From JAEKNW01 sp963678375 (lineage in GTDB: Bacteria; Cloacimonadota; Cloacimonadia; Cloacimonadales; JAFGVF01): DNA of 64,000 nt. The notes beneath the pieces were generated by a model. It searched no databases, was not told the origin of the DNA, and was given only the letters and a program-made list of their open reading frames with translations. How positions within the stretch are numbered: position 1 is the stretch's first letter; every line of letters starts with the position of its first letter. Position numbers and translations under genes: made by a program. Below are positions 27,225 to 36,128 of the stretch, in pieces. The stretch lies in the NCBI GenBank assembly GCA_963678375.2, contig OY782831.1, positions 186,001 through 250,000 on the forward strand, given 5' to 3'.

Positions 27225-28466
27225 TTATTTCACAAATTTCTTAATTACAATAGCAGAGTTATGGCCTCCAAAGCCAAGAGAATTACTTACAGCAGCTCTG
27301 ACTTCTTTTTCGATAGCCTTTCCTGGAGTATAGTTAAGATCGCACTCAGGATCTTGATTCTCATAGTTCAATGTTCCATGAACTTTGCTATCTCTAATTG
27401 AAAGACAGCAAACTATTGCTTCAATCCCAGCTGCAGCTCCTAGCATGTGACCAACCATTGACTTAGTTGAGTTAATTGCTAAGTTTGCACCATGGGAACC
27501 AAAAACTGTCTTAATAGCAGCAGTCTCATTTTTATCATTAAGAGGAGTAGATGTACCATGTGCATTAATATAATCTATATCCTCCGGGCTTAATCCACCA
27601 TCTTTTATAGCAAAATTAATTGCTCTTGCAGATCCTTCTCCACCTTCAGCTGGAGCTGTCACATGGAAAGCATCACAAGAAGCACCATATCCTACTAACT
27701 CACCGTAGATTTTAGCACCACGAGCTAATGCATGTTCCAACTCTTCTAAAACAAGCATTCCTGCCCCTTCTGACATTACAAAGCCATCGCGCTCTTTATC
27801 GAAAGGTCTACTAGCCCTAGTAGGCTCATCATTTCTTGTAGAAAGTGCTTTCATTGCACAAAATCCTGCCATAGACATTGGATTAACTGCACCCTCAGCT
27901 CCACCACTTACGATAATGTCTGCATCACCGTACTGGATTGATCTAAAAGAAGTTCCGATAGCATGATTTGCACTTGCACAGGCAGATACAACATTAAAAT
28001 TAATCGCTTTAAGATTATTTTCTATTGCAATATGCCCCGCAGCAATATTGGAAATCATTTTAGGAATGAAAAATGGACTAACTCTTCTAGCACCTTTCTT
28101 AAAGTACTTTTCAGTTTCTTCTTGGAAAGTCCAAATACCACCAATACCAGCTCCCATAACACAACCAGCTCTTTCAGGATCAAATGAACCAGGTGCTAGG
28201 CCTGCATCACTCATAGCTTCTCTTGCCGCAACTAGGGCAAACTGAGTATATAGATCTAATTTCTTTATCTCTTTCTTATCAAAATAATCTTCAGCATTGA
28301 AGTCTTTAATCTCACCAGCAATTTTAGATGTAAAATCGGTTGTATCGAATTTTTCAATCAAACTGATTCCTGACTTACCTGCTAGCAAGTTTTCCCATAA
28401 ACTTGCTACGTTTAACCCTACAGGAGTAACAGCACCCAGTCCAGTAATTACAACTCTTCTTTTCAT
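27225..28466 (-). CDS. fabF: 3-oxoacyl-[acyl-carrier-protein] synthase II
   Basis: Condensing enzyme that elongates acyl-ACP with malonyl-ACP. 413 residues, standard for FabF. Active-site Cys in NVVSACASANHAIG, first His in YINAHGTSTPLNDKNE, second His in KSMVGHMLGAAAGIE, and the NSLGFGGHN glycine loop at the C-terminus. Last gene of the rpmF-plsX-fab cluster; terminators follow directly. Confidence 0.96.
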   Translation of the reverse strand: MKRRVVITGLGAVTPVGLNVASLWENLLAGKSGISLIEKFDTTDFTSKIAGEIKDFNAEDYFDKKEIKKLDLYTQFALVAAREAMSDAGLAPGSFDPERAGCVMGAGIGGIWTFQEETEKYFKKGARRVSPFFIPKMISNIAAGHIAIENNLKAINFNVVSACASANHAIGTSFRSIQYGDADIIVSGGAEGAVNPMSMAGFCAMKALSTRNDEPTRASRPFDKERDGFVMSEGAGMLVLEELEHALARGAKIYGELVGYGASCDAFHVTAPAEGGEGSARAINFAIKDGGLSPEDIDYINAHGTSTPLNDKNETAAIKTVFGSHGANLAINSTKSMVGHMLGAAAGIEAIVCCLSIRDSKVHGTLNYENQDPECDLNYTPGKAIEKEVRAAVSNSLGFGGHNSAIVIKKFVK

Positions 28467-28494
28467 AAATTTTCCTTAGATTTTATTAAACAAT

Positions 28495-28536
28495 TTTGAG
28501 TTAAGCCTTCTCTTCTCAGAAAAGCCTTAACTCAAA
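28495..28536 (-). other. Hairpin between acpP and fabF
   Basis: TTTGAGTTAAG (28495-28505) pairs with CTTAACTCAAA (28526-28536) over 11 bp, with further partial pairing inside. There is only a weak T run downstream. It may stabilise the acpP 3' end or attenuate read-through into fabF, which would give the excess of acyl carrier protein most cells need. Confidence 0.5.
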
Positions 28537-28551
28537 TTAATCATGCTATAA

Positions 28552-28785
28552 TTAAGCTAATCTTTCTTTTAGATAATTAACAGCTTCACCAACTGATCTC
28601 AATTTCTCTTGATCTTCGTCTGGAATTTCGATATCGAATTCTTCTTCAAACTTCATTACAAGTTCTACTGTGTCTAATGAATCAGCACCTAAATCTTCAA
28701 TAAATTTAGCTTCATTAGTAACTTGACTCTCTTCAACACTCAATTCGTCAACAATAATTTGTTTTACTTTTGCTTCAATATCCAT
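28552..28785 (-). CDS. acpP: Acyl carrier protein
   Basis: 77 residues, acidic, with the phosphopantetheine serine in DLGADSLDTVELVM. It carries growing acyl chains for the Fab enzymes, PlsX and the Lpx acyltransferases encoded elsewhere in the window. I placed the start at the ATG at 28785 because GGAGG lies 7 bases upstream. An in-frame ATG four codons earlier overlaps that ribosome-binding site. Confidence 0.97.
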   Translation of the reverse strand: MDIEAKVKQIIVDELSVEESQVTNEAKFIEDLGADSLDTVELVMKFEEEFDIEIPDEDQEKLRSVGEAVNYLKERLA

Positions 28786-28824
28786 TATTTCCTCCATGGT
28801 TATTTTTCTTGTTTAAGATATCAT

Positions 28825-29568
28825 TTACATGATAAGTCCACCATCAACATTGATGGTTTGACCTGTTATATATTTAGCTCCATCAGAAGCTAAGAATAAA
28901 CATACATTGGCTATGTCTTCACTTTGTCCCATCTTTCCCAGAGGGATAGCTTTTGCATAGCTATCTACTACTTCTTCACTTAGAGAAGCAGTCATATCAG
29001 TTTCAATAAATCCAGGTGCAATTGCATTAGCTCTAATATTACGAGAAGCTAGTTCTTTTGCTGTAGATTTAGTAAAGGCGATAACACCACCCTTAGATGC
29101 TGCATAGTTAGCTTGACCAGCATTACCCATAATACCAATAACTGATGCTATGTTAATGATAACTCCGCTTTTCTGCTTCATCATATATCGACAAATCTTC
29201 TGGGTACAATTGTATGTACCTTTTAAATTAACATTTATAACTGCATCCCATTCTGATTCTTTCATTCTCATTAAGAGGTTGTCTTTAGTGATACCTGCAT
29301 TATTAATCAATACATCAAGACTACCCAAATCTTTATTTATTTCCTTTAAAACAGTGCTTACTAAGTCAGCATTGGTAACATCTAAAACATAACCAAATAC
29401 TTGGTGATTATTCTTTTTTAGTTCATTAACTGCATTATCAACAATCTCTTGATTTATATCTAGAATAACAGTCTTTGCTTCCATTTCAGCAAACTTTTTA
29501 GCAATACCAAATCCGATACCACGACCTGACCCAGTAACTAATACAACTTTATTTTTCATATTAAACAT
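28825..29568 (-). CDS. fabG: 3-oxoacyl-[acyl-carrier-protein] reductase
   Basis: NADPH-dependent ketoreductase of the elongation cycle. 247 residues. Rossmann motif VTGSGRGIGFGIA, NNAGITKDNLLMRM, catalytic Ser in NIASVIGIMGN and the YAASKGG Tyr-Lys pair; C-terminal YITGQTINVDGG. The start overlaps the fabD stop by 8 bp. Confidence 0.96.
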   Translation of the reverse strand: MFNMKNKVVLVTGSGRGIGFGIAKKFAEMEAKTVILDINQEIVDNAVNELKKNNHQVFGYVLDVTNADLVSTVLKEINKDLGSLDVLINNAGITKDNLLMRMKESEWDAVINVNLKGTYNCTQKICRYMMKQKSGVIINIASVIGIMGNAGQANYAASKGGVIAFTKSTAKELASRNIRANAIAPGFIETDMTASLSEEVVDSYAKAIPLGKMGQSEDIANVCLFLASDGAKYITGQTINVDGGLIM

Positions 29569-30508
29569 AATCTTTAATCACCTCGATAGCATTTTCAACA
29601 TCATCAAGTTTATCAATATTTACAACTGATACATTTTTGTCAATCTTCTTTATCATTCCACTAAGAACTTTTTGAGGTCCAAACTCTACAAACAACTGAA
29701 CCCCATTGTCTATCATATATTCAACAGATTCAATCCAACGAACAGAAGAAGTAACTTGTTTAGCTAAATTCTCTTTAATATCAACAGCTGAAGTATGTGC
29801 TTTAGCATCAACATTAGAAACAAGAGCTACCTTTGCATCATTAAAAGTGATTTTCTCCATAGCTTCTTTTAACCACACTCCAGCTTTTTCGATTAGGGGA
29901 GAATGGAAAGGTCCACCTACTTTTAAAGGAATGGCTCTTTTAGCACCTTTCTCCTTAGCAAGTTTCATAGCCTTCTCAACCCCTTCTTTACTGCCAGATA
30001 TCACAGTTTGTACTGGTGTGTTAAAGTTGGCTGGAATAACAATACCTTCTGATTCTGCTTCTTTACAAACTTCAGAAACAGCTTGACTATCAATTCCCAT
30101 AATAGCAGCCATTGCAAAAGGTTTACCTTCATTAGCTTCAATCATAAACTGTCCTCTTCGGTGAACTAAATACATAGCATCACTTAGAGATAAAACTTCG
30201 CTAGCTACTAATGATGTGAATTCACCTAAAGAGTGTCCAGCAACAAATTGAGGATTAATATCTAGCTTTTCTGTCAGGGTTTTCCAAGCTGATATTGAAT
30301 GAAAAAGAATTGCTGGTTGAGTAAATTTAGTATCAGTTAGATCAGCTTCTGGACCTTGCGACATGATTCTAAATAAATCAACTTTATTATCATTATCAAA
30401 TTTATTTATAATTTCTTTTAGTTGAGGGTTCGAGTCAATGAAGTCCATAGCCATACCGACATATTGAGCTCCTTGTCCCGGGAAAACAAAAGCAATTTTA
30501 TTGTTCAT
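29561..30508 (-). CDS. fabD: Malonyl-CoA-ACP transacylase
   Basis: Loads malonate onto ACP. 315 residues. FVFPGQGAQYVGM at the N-terminus, nucleophile Ser in VAGHSLGEFTSLVA, and GPFHSPLIEKA with the catalytic His. The ATG at 30508 has a strong AAGGAG 8 bases upstream. An in-frame TTG further upstream (30532) precedes that site and is rejected. Confidence 0.96.
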   Translation of the reverse strand: MNNKIAFVFPGQGAQYVGMAMDFIDSNPQLKEIINKFDNDNKVDLFRIMSQGPEADLTDTKFTQPAILFHSISAWKTLTEKLDINPQFVAGHSLGEFTSLVASEVLSLSDAMYLVHRRGQFMIEANEGKPFAMAAIMGIDSQAVSEVCKEAESEGIVIPANFNTPVQTVISGSKEGVEKAMKLAKEKGAKRAIPLKVGGPFHSPLIEKAGVWLKEAMEKITFNDAKVALVSNVDAKAHTSAVDIKENLAKQVTSSVRWIESVEYMIDNGVQLFVEFGPQKVLSGMIKKIDKNVSVVNIDKLDDVENAIEVIKDYV

Positions 30509-30581
30509 ACTTATCTCCTTATTAAGATTCAATTTATCAAATAAATGAATTTAATTCATTTTCTAATAAAAAAAATAAATA

Positions 30582-31571
30582 CTAGTATCTAATTAAAGCA
30601 GAACCCCAAGTGAGTCCAGCACCAAACGAGACCATCAACAGAAGATCTCCTCGTTTTATCTTACCATTTTCAATTGCTTCAGAAATGGCAATAGGAATGG
30701 TAGCTGCAGAAGTATTAGCGTATTTTTCAATATTAACAATAACATGATCTTTATCGATTTTAAGCTTTTTACCAAGGGCTTCAATGATTCTCATGTTAGC
30801 TTGGTGAGAAATAAGCCAATCAATATCAGAAATTCTAATGTCATTTCTCTTAATGAGTCTCTCACAAGATGATTGCATAGACTTTACAGCAAGTTTAAAA
30901 ACTTTATTACCATTCATATGAACAGTGTGTAGATTTTGCTTTACTGTTTCTTCTGAAGCAGGCATAGCTGATCCACCTGCAGGTTGGATAAGAATATCGT
31001 CGTGAGAACCATCAGCTTCTAAATCTCCGTCTATAAATTCTGATATATCGCCCCGTTCGTTGCGTGAGATAATTGCAGAACCTGCCCCATCTCCAAAAAG
31101 TACACATGTATTACGATCTTCCCAATTGAGAAAGCGAGAAAGAAGTTCAACACCAACAACAAGAATATGTTTATAAGTGCCGTTTTCGATAAATTGTTTG
31201 GCAACATTTATACCATAAATAAAACCTGTACATCCTGCAGATAAATCAAATGCAGGGATGCCTTTGAGTCCTAATTTTTTCTGAACTAAACAAGAAGTTG
31301 AGGGATAGGCGTGGTCTCCTGAAATTGTAGCAACAATTATTAATTCAATATCTTTATACTTAACGGAAGACTTTTCAATAGCATTCATTGCTGCATTATA
31401 TGCTAAATCGCTAGTATTTTCATCTTTTGCAGCCACTCTTCTTTCAAACATGCCAGTTCTAGTTCTGATCCATTCATCAGAAGTATCAACAATCTTCTCT
31501 AAATCGAAGTTGTTAACAATTTTTTCAGGAACATAGTGTCCGAAAGAACTAATTTTAGCTTTATACTTCAT
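30582..31571 (-). CDS. fabH: 3-oxoacyl-[acyl-carrier-protein] synthase III
   Basis: Starts fatty acid synthesis by condensing an acyl-CoA primer with malonyl-ACP. 329 residues. Active-site Cys in FDLSAGCTGFIYG, His in WLISHQANMRII and Asn in IEKYANTSAATIP. The ATG at 31571 is preceded by GAGG and gives the typical N-terminus (YKAKISSFGHYVPEKIV). It overlaps plsX by 11 bp. Confidence 0.96.
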   Translation of the reverse strand: MKYKAKISSFGHYVPEKIVNNFDLEKIVDTSDEWIRTRTGMFERRVAAKDENTSDLAYNAAMNAIEKSSVKYKDIELIIVATISGDHAYPSTSCLVQKKLGLKGIPAFDLSAGCTGFIYGINVAKQFIENGTYKHILVVGVELLSRFLNWEDRNTCVLFGDGAGSAIISRNERGDISEFIDGDLEADGSHDDILIQPAGGSAMPASEETVKQNLHTVHMNGNKVFKLAVKSMQSSCERLIKRNDIRISDIDWLISHQANMRIIEALGKKLKIDKDHVIVNIEKYANTSAATIPIAISEAIENGKIKRGDLLLMVSFGAGLTWGSALIRY

Positions 31572-32568
31572 CTTTTTTCCTCTCAAAATATTCACTTGAC
31601 CTTTGGATAAAATCGGTAGCTGCTAATCTGCTAGCTAGCTTTATTGCATTCTTGATAGCCTTACTGTTTGATCTTCCGTGAGAGACAATAGGGATACCTT
31701 TAAGTCCGATTAATAGAGCTCCACCATATTCAGTATGGTCTAATTTCTTCTTGAGATAGTTAAATACAGGAAGAGAGAGGAGAGCTCCAATTTTAGCAAC
31801 CCAGTCTTTAGCGAATTGTTCTTTTAAAATCTCGAAGATAGCCAAAGCAGCACCCTCGACAGTTTTTAGCATAACATTTCCAGTAAAACCATCACAAACA
31901 ATTACATCTGTGATGCCTTTTAGGACGTCTTTGCCTTCAATATTTCCGATAAAATTTACATCAGCATCTGAAGTTAATAGTTTATGAACCTCTTTAGTGA
32001 GTTCATTACCTTTCTTATCTTCTTCACCAATGTTGAGAAGTGAAACACGTGGATTATCAATTTTATCAATAAATTGAGAATACATGCTCCCTAACTCAGC
32101 AAACTGAACTAAGTGCTTAGCGTCGCAATCAGTATTTGCTCCAACATCAAGAATAATTTCACTTCCAGATTTAGTTGGGAAAGTTATAGCGATAGCTGGC
32201 CTTAGCACCCCCTTTATTCGTCCTAAAACGAATAAAGATGTAGCCATCATAGCCCCAGAGTTCCCAGCAGAAACTACTCCATCAGCGAGACCTTCTTTAT
32301 GGAGTTTCATAGCTCTAACCATAGATGAGTCTTTTTTCTTTCGAGCAGCCTCTGAAGGCGAATCAGTCATTTCTATAATTTCAGTTGCATGAACGATTTC
32401 GATTCTGTTCTTATCGTAATAGTATTTAGAAAGTTCATTACTTAGAATGTCTTCATTCCCCACAAGAAAAACTTTCTCACAAAGATTTTCTTTGATAGCT
32501 AACACAGCACCTTCCACTTCAGGGAAAGGTGCTTTGTCACTACCAAAAGCGTCTAAAGCTATTTTCAT
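31561..32568 (-). CDS. plsX: Phosphate acyltransferase PlsX
   Basis: Makes acyl-phosphate from acyl-ACP for phosphatidic acid synthesis. 335 residues. Starts IALDAFGSDKAPFPEVEGA and has SAGNSGAMMATSLFVLGR, LDVGANTDCDAKHLVQFA and VCDGFTGNVMLKTVEG, all conserved PlsX blocks. Its ATG directly follows the rpmF stop, the gene order seen in most bacteria. Confidence 0.96.
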   Translation of the reverse strand: MKIALDAFGSDKAPFPEVEGAVLAIKENLCEKVFLVGNEDILSNELSKYYYDKNRIEIVHATEIIEMTDSPSEAARKKKDSSMVRAMKLHKEGLADGVVSAGNSGAMMATSLFVLGRIKGVLRPAIAITFPTKSGSEIILDVGANTDCDAKHLVQFAELGSMYSQFIDKIDNPRVSLLNIGEEDKKGNELTKEVHKLLTSDADVNFIGNIEGKDVLKGITDVIVCDGFTGNVMLKTVEGAALAIFEILKEQFAKDWVAKIGALLSLPVFNYLKKKLDHTEYGGALLIGLKGIPIVSHGRSNSKAIKNAIKLASRLAATDFIQRSSEYFERKKDEV

Positions 32569-32745
32569 TTATTCAGCTACTATTACTTCTCTTTTATTAT
32601 AATTTCCACAGTTTTTACAAATATGATGTGGTCTTGTAGGTTCACCACAGCTTGAGCAAGTTGACCAAGTTGGCATTTTAGCTTTGTAATGAGTTCTTCT
32701 CTTATCTCTATTACACTTTGATGTTTTTCGTTTTGGTACAGGCAT
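32569..32745 (-). CDS. rpmF: 50S ribosomal protein L32
   Basis: 58 residues, starting MPVPKRKTSKCNRDKRRTHY, the L32 signature. A four-cysteine zinc ribbon (CSSCGEPTRPHHICKNCG) marks the Zn-binding form. AAGGAG lies 8 bases before the ATG. It is contiguous with plsX. The usual upstream partner yceD (DUF177) is absent; instead about 150 bases of untranslated leader separate it from the promoter. Confidence 0.96.
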   Translation of the reverse strand: MPVPKRKTSKCNRDKRRTHYKAKMPTWSTCSSCGEPTRPHHICKNCGNYNKREVIVAE

Positions 32746-32902
32746 TTTTCAGCTCCTTATCTATTAATTTTTATTCATATATTTATATTTTTTCTATACG
32801 AAATGACAAATTATTTTCATTTATCATAGTGTCAAGCATATTCTTAAAGAGTCTTTTAATGAGTAATTATGACAGTTTTTATCTAAGCTTGACTTTCTAG
32901 TC

Positions 32903-32930
32903 ATATTATAGGACTATTAATACTTGTCAA
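32903..32930 (-). promoter_or_regulatory. Predicted promoter of the rpmF-plsX-fab operon
   Basis: Minus-strand TTGACA (32925-32930), 16-bp spacer, TAATAT (32903-32908). It begins right at the deoA stop and would leave a leader of about 150 bases before rpmF. A second TTGACA (32830-32835) lies inside the leader but lacks a good -10. No FapR-like or FadR-like operator could be recognised. Confidence 0.55.
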
Positions 32931-32931
32931 A

Positions 32932-34236
32932 TTATATTTCCCACTCTTCTAAAATAATCTTCTCTTTAGCAACTTCATTACTAGAGATTTCATAGCAGTC
33001 TTTTATTCTAGTGATTGTTGTTTTAATCAAGTCTTGATCATCACAATGTAGCTGGCCAATTATTTGCCCTTTTTCAACCTTATCACCGATTTTCAATAAG
33101 AGTTCTGCTCCAGTAGCATAGTTGAGCTTATCATCTAATTTTTTTCTTCCAGCTCCAATCGCAACTAAGGCATATCCAATGCTTTTACTATCAATGCTTT
33201 TTACATAACCTGTTTTGTCACTTATAATTTCTGTAATTTTGTCTGTATGAGGCAAAAGTGAATAATCATCTATAATCCTTGAATCGCCACCTTGAAGCTC
33301 AATAAACCTCCTAAAATAATCTAGTGCTTTTCCGCTATCAAGGGAATCCTTAATCATTTCTAGTGCTTGTTCTTTACTGGAGGCAAGCTTACTCATTAGA
33401 AGCATATTAACTGCCAATGATTTAGTAATGGCATCGATATCAGCTAAATCTGCCCCTTTAAGATATTCTATTGTTTCTTTTATCTCAATAGCATTTCCAA
33501 CTGCTTTACCTAGAGGACTATTCATATTAGTAAAAGTTATTGAGACCTTTTGTCCGAAGGCTTGACCAGTTAATTTGAGATACTTAGCTAATTCTCGTGC
33601 TTGCTCAATATTCTTCATAAAAGCTCCAGAACCAACCTTTAGATCAACTGCTAAGTTCTGAGCTCCCTCAGCAATCTTCTTACTCATTATACTAGCTGTG
33701 ATTAAGGGATAACTTTCTACAGTACCGCTAACATCCCGCATTGCATAAATAATCTTATCTGCAGGTACTAGTTCCTTACTTTGTTGTATAATAGAAAGAT
33801 TACTTTCATTAACCATTTTTTTAAACTCATTACTATTATAATCTGTCCTAAAACCAGGGATAGACTCTAATTTATCCAGAGTTCCTCCAGTATGCCCTAA
33901 TCCTCTTCCTGAAATCATAGGTACTTTTACCCCTAGTGAAGCAACTAGAGGAGCAAGCATCAAAGTAATCTTGTCTCCCACTCCACCTGTTGAATGCTTA
34001 TCAACTGTGTTCATTTGAGTAGGAAAATCAACTCTTACACCACTATTGATATAGACATCAGTTAAAGAAACTATTTCGTCAGTGGCCATACCTTTGAAGA
34101 AAATTGCCATAAGCATTGCTGACATTTGATAATCAGGAATTTCACCTTTTATGTAAGAGTTAACAAAATACTTCATTTCAGCTTTACTTAACTCTTTTCC
34201 ATCTCTCTTCTTTATAATTAATTCAACAGGATTCAT
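32932..34236 (-). CDS. deoA: Pyrimidine-nucleoside (thymidine) phosphorylase
   Basis: Phosphorolysis of thymidine, deoxyuridine or uridine to base and (deoxy)ribose-1-phosphate in nucleoside salvage. 434 residues, like bacterial Pdp/DeoA. The signature is KHSTGGVGDKITLMLAPLVA followed by SGRGLGHTGGTLDKLESIPG, with catalytic AMRDVSGTVESYPLI and a C-terminal barrel-sandwich domain (LLKIGDKVEKGQIIG). Sequence alone does not separate uridine-accepting Pdp from thymidine-specific DeoA. Single-gene unit. Confidence 0.93.
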   Translation of the reverse strand: MNPVELIIKKRDGKELSKAEMKYFVNSYIKGEIPDYQMSAMLMAIFFKGMATDEIVSLTDVYINSGVRVDFPTQMNTVDKHSTGGVGDKITLMLAPLVASLGVKVPMISGRGLGHTGGTLDKLESIPGFRTDYNSNEFKKMVNESNLSIIQQSKELVPADKIIYAMRDVSGTVESYPLITASIMSKKIAEGAQNLAVDLKVGSGAFMKNIEQARELAKYLKLTGQAFGQKVSITFTNMNSPLGKAVGNAIEIKETIEYLKGADLADIDAITKSLAVNMLLMSKLASSKEQALEMIKDSLDSGKALDYFRRFIELQGGDSRIIDDYSLLPHTDKITEIISDKTGYVKSIDSKSIGYALVAIGAGRKKLDDKLNYATGAELLLKIGDKVEKGQIIGQLHCDDQDLIKTTITRIKDCYEISSNEVAKEKIILEEWEI

Positions 34237-34662
34237 TTGTTCTCCTTTTATTATATACTTCGCTTTGAAAGTTTCTTTATCTTATATTTATTTAATTATT
34301 CAATTTATATTTATAGATAAATTATGTCAATATTCTTTTGTATTATCTTTTATTATAATTTAGCTTGAAACTGTTTATTAAAAGTGTGAAAGAGTGATTA
34401 TCTAGTCGAAGAAAACACTGGAAATCTTAGAGCTATTGAAGTGTTTTATGCAAAAGAATAAGCTTAAATTGAGTAATTACTCCCTTCATTGTTACTCTCC
34501 TAATAGAATACTAGAAATTTATGAAGATAGTTACAATCAGGCATTTAAGGACAAGGAACGGGAGTCCCAAATATATAAATTCACAACTCAACATTTTTTA
34601 CTTGACACTAAATTTATTATTATTAAACTATAATAAAATTATTTTAAAAGGAGAAAATAATC
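34237..34662. other. Divergent intergenic region, no gene seen
   Basis: Very AT-rich. It carries a weak minus-strand promoter for deoA (TTGACA 34325-34330, 17 bp, TAAATT 34302-34307). It also has an 8-bp inverted repeat AAAACACT (34412-34419) / AGTGTTTT (34440-34447). On the plus strand, TTGACA (34602-34607) and TATAAT (34629-34634) lie ahead of the 34663 gene, but 21 bp apart, which is too far for a standard promoter. A 65-codon frame at 34436-34633 has no ribosome-binding site or protein character. Confidence 0.55.
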
Positions 34663-35202
34663 ATGCATAAGGATATCGAGTTGGTTACCAGAGCTCAAGA
34701 GATTTTGAGAGAAATTGCCAGAGGTATTAATCCACTAACCAAAGAGAAAATAGAAGAATCAAATTTTGTTAATAATCCCAAAATGATAAGATGCTTTATG
34801 TTCTGTGCTGAGCAACTAGAGAAAGCAAAAGTATTACCAAAGAATACAAATTCTCATTTTATAATAACACCACAGCAGAAAGCTAATATAAAAATAGACT
34901 CAGAAACTATTGGTTTTGCTCAATTCGCAAAACTAGTTAATGAAGTTATTGATGAATCTGTAAGTAAAAAGTCCTCAGCCCATACTATTATTCAAAGTTT
35001 AAAAACTCTTGGAATCCTAGGAGAATTTATCAACAGTAGAAACAGGAAAGAAACAACAGTGTTAGCAAATTCTGCTGATTATGGTTTTATTACAGTGCAT
35101 AGAGAACTTAATGGAAGAGAATTCGACCAAGTTGTGGCTAATAAGAAAGGACAAAGATATTTGATAGATAATATAGAAATGTTAATGGGAGAAGTTGATT
35201 AA
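34663..35202 (+). CDS. Uncharacterised soluble protein
   Basis: 179 residues, good RBS (AAAAGGAG). No signal peptide or membrane segment. The N-terminal half is helical and contains an ARGINPLTKEKIEESNF phrase; 'GINPxTGE'-like phrases recur, as far as I recall, in small proteins of unknown role. The C-terminal half (about 85-179) is mixed, with KLVNEVIDESV and NGREFDQVVANKKGQRYLI. I cannot assign a family. It stands alone, with a hairpin about 85 bases downstream. Confidence 0.75.
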   Translation: MHKDIELVTRAQEILREIARGINPLTKEKIEESNFVNNPKMIRCFMFCAEQLEKAKVLPKNTNSHFIITPQQKANIKIDSETIGFAQFAKLVNEVIDESVSKKSSAHTIIQSLKTLGILGEFINSRNRKETTVLANSADYGFITVHRELNGREFDQVVANKKGQRYLIDNIEMLMGEVD

Positions 35203-35286
35203 AGTCAAGTAGTCTTTTTATGTAAGTTCAAGGAAGGAAAATCCTGTTCTATCGCACCAGGAAAATAATATCTATTCTATAAAAGA

Positions 35287-35310
35287 AATGCGGATGTAAT
35301 CATCCGCATT
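35287..35310 (-). terminator. Intrinsic terminator of the efflux operon
   Basis: AATGCGGATG (35287-35296), loop TAAT, CATCCGCATT (35301-35310): a perfect 10-bp stem. On the minus strand it is followed by TCTTTTAT. It may also stop the converging 34663 gene. Confidence 0.8.
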
Positions 35311-35355
35311 CATAGTCAACTTCCTCATTCCTACCATGTAGAAAGAGGTAGGCAT

Positions 35356-36120
35356 TTAGAATCCATTATCAATCAACCATTTACTTAATTCATTTTCTCT
35401 ATGTTTTTTATCCTGACAATCTGAATATTTACCTAAATGTTTTTCTGCTACGATTTTACCATCAAGCATAAAAATGACTCTTTCAGACTTATTAGCAACT
35501 TTTATGTCATGAGTAGCGATAAAGAGAGTTCTCCCTTGCTTGTTGATATCAATTAAAATGTCCAAGATATTTTCAGTTGATTTAGAATTAAGAGCACCAG
35601 TTGGTTCATCACCAAATAAGATGAGAGGATTATTTATTAGAGCACGACAAATACCAACTCTCTGAAGTTCTCCCCCAGAAGCTTGGGATAAATCTTTATT
35701 AGAGAGGTGAGATATAGATGTTTTAGACATTAAATCTTTTGCTCTCTGATCTATTTGCCTTCGATTTTTCTTGTTAGCCTGATAGCCAGTCAATATTATA
35801 TTATCAAAAAGTGATAAATTCTTCAAGAGATTAATGTGTTGAAATATAAAACCCATTTTTGTAAGTCTCAACTTTGAAAGTTCTTTCTCTTTAAGTGAGA
35901 CTATATCTTTGCCGAGAAAAGCAATTTGACCTGAGCTAGCTTTATCCATTCCACTTATACTGTAAAGAAGAGTTGATTTACCTGAACCAGAAGGCCCCAT
36001 TATCGTTACAAATTCTCCTTCTTTTATCTCTAAGTTAATATCTTTGAGAATATGTATCTCATTAGCTTTCTTTTCATTAAATTTTTTATTAAGATTTTTT
36101 GCAGTAAGTATAGTTTTCAT
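35356..36120 (-). CDS. ABC transporter ATPase, LolD/MacB (FtsX-partner) type
   Basis: 254 residues. Walker A GPSGSGKSTLL, Q-loop FIFQHINLLKNLSLFDN, signature SQASGGELQRVGICRAL (Ala-Ser instead of the usual LSGGQ), Walker B LILFGDEPTGALNSKST and H-loop ATHD. The 'DEPTGALNSK' wording is typical of the ATPases that pair with FtsX-like permeases for mechanotransmission, peptide export or peptide resistance. It ends the tetR-barrel-MFS-permease-ATPase series and starts 8 bp after the permease. Confidence 0.9.
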   Translation of the reverse strand: MKTILTAKNLNKKFNEKKANEIHILKDINLEIKEGEFVTIMGPSGSGKSTLLYSISGMDKASSGQIAFLGKDIVSLKEKELSKLRLTKMGFIFQHINLLKNLSLFDNIILTGYQANKKNRRQIDQRAKDLMSKTSISHLSNKDLSQASGGELQRVGICRALINNPLILFGDEPTGALNSKSTENILDILIDINKQGRTLFIATHDIKVANKSERVIFMLDGKIVAEKHLGKYSDCQDKKHRENELSKWLIDNGF

Positions 36121-36128
36121 GATTTCTC

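Noticed and set aside
34436..34633. 65-codon plus-strand frame
   Set aside because: No ribosome-binding site, and the stop falls within the TATAAT-like element of the next gene.
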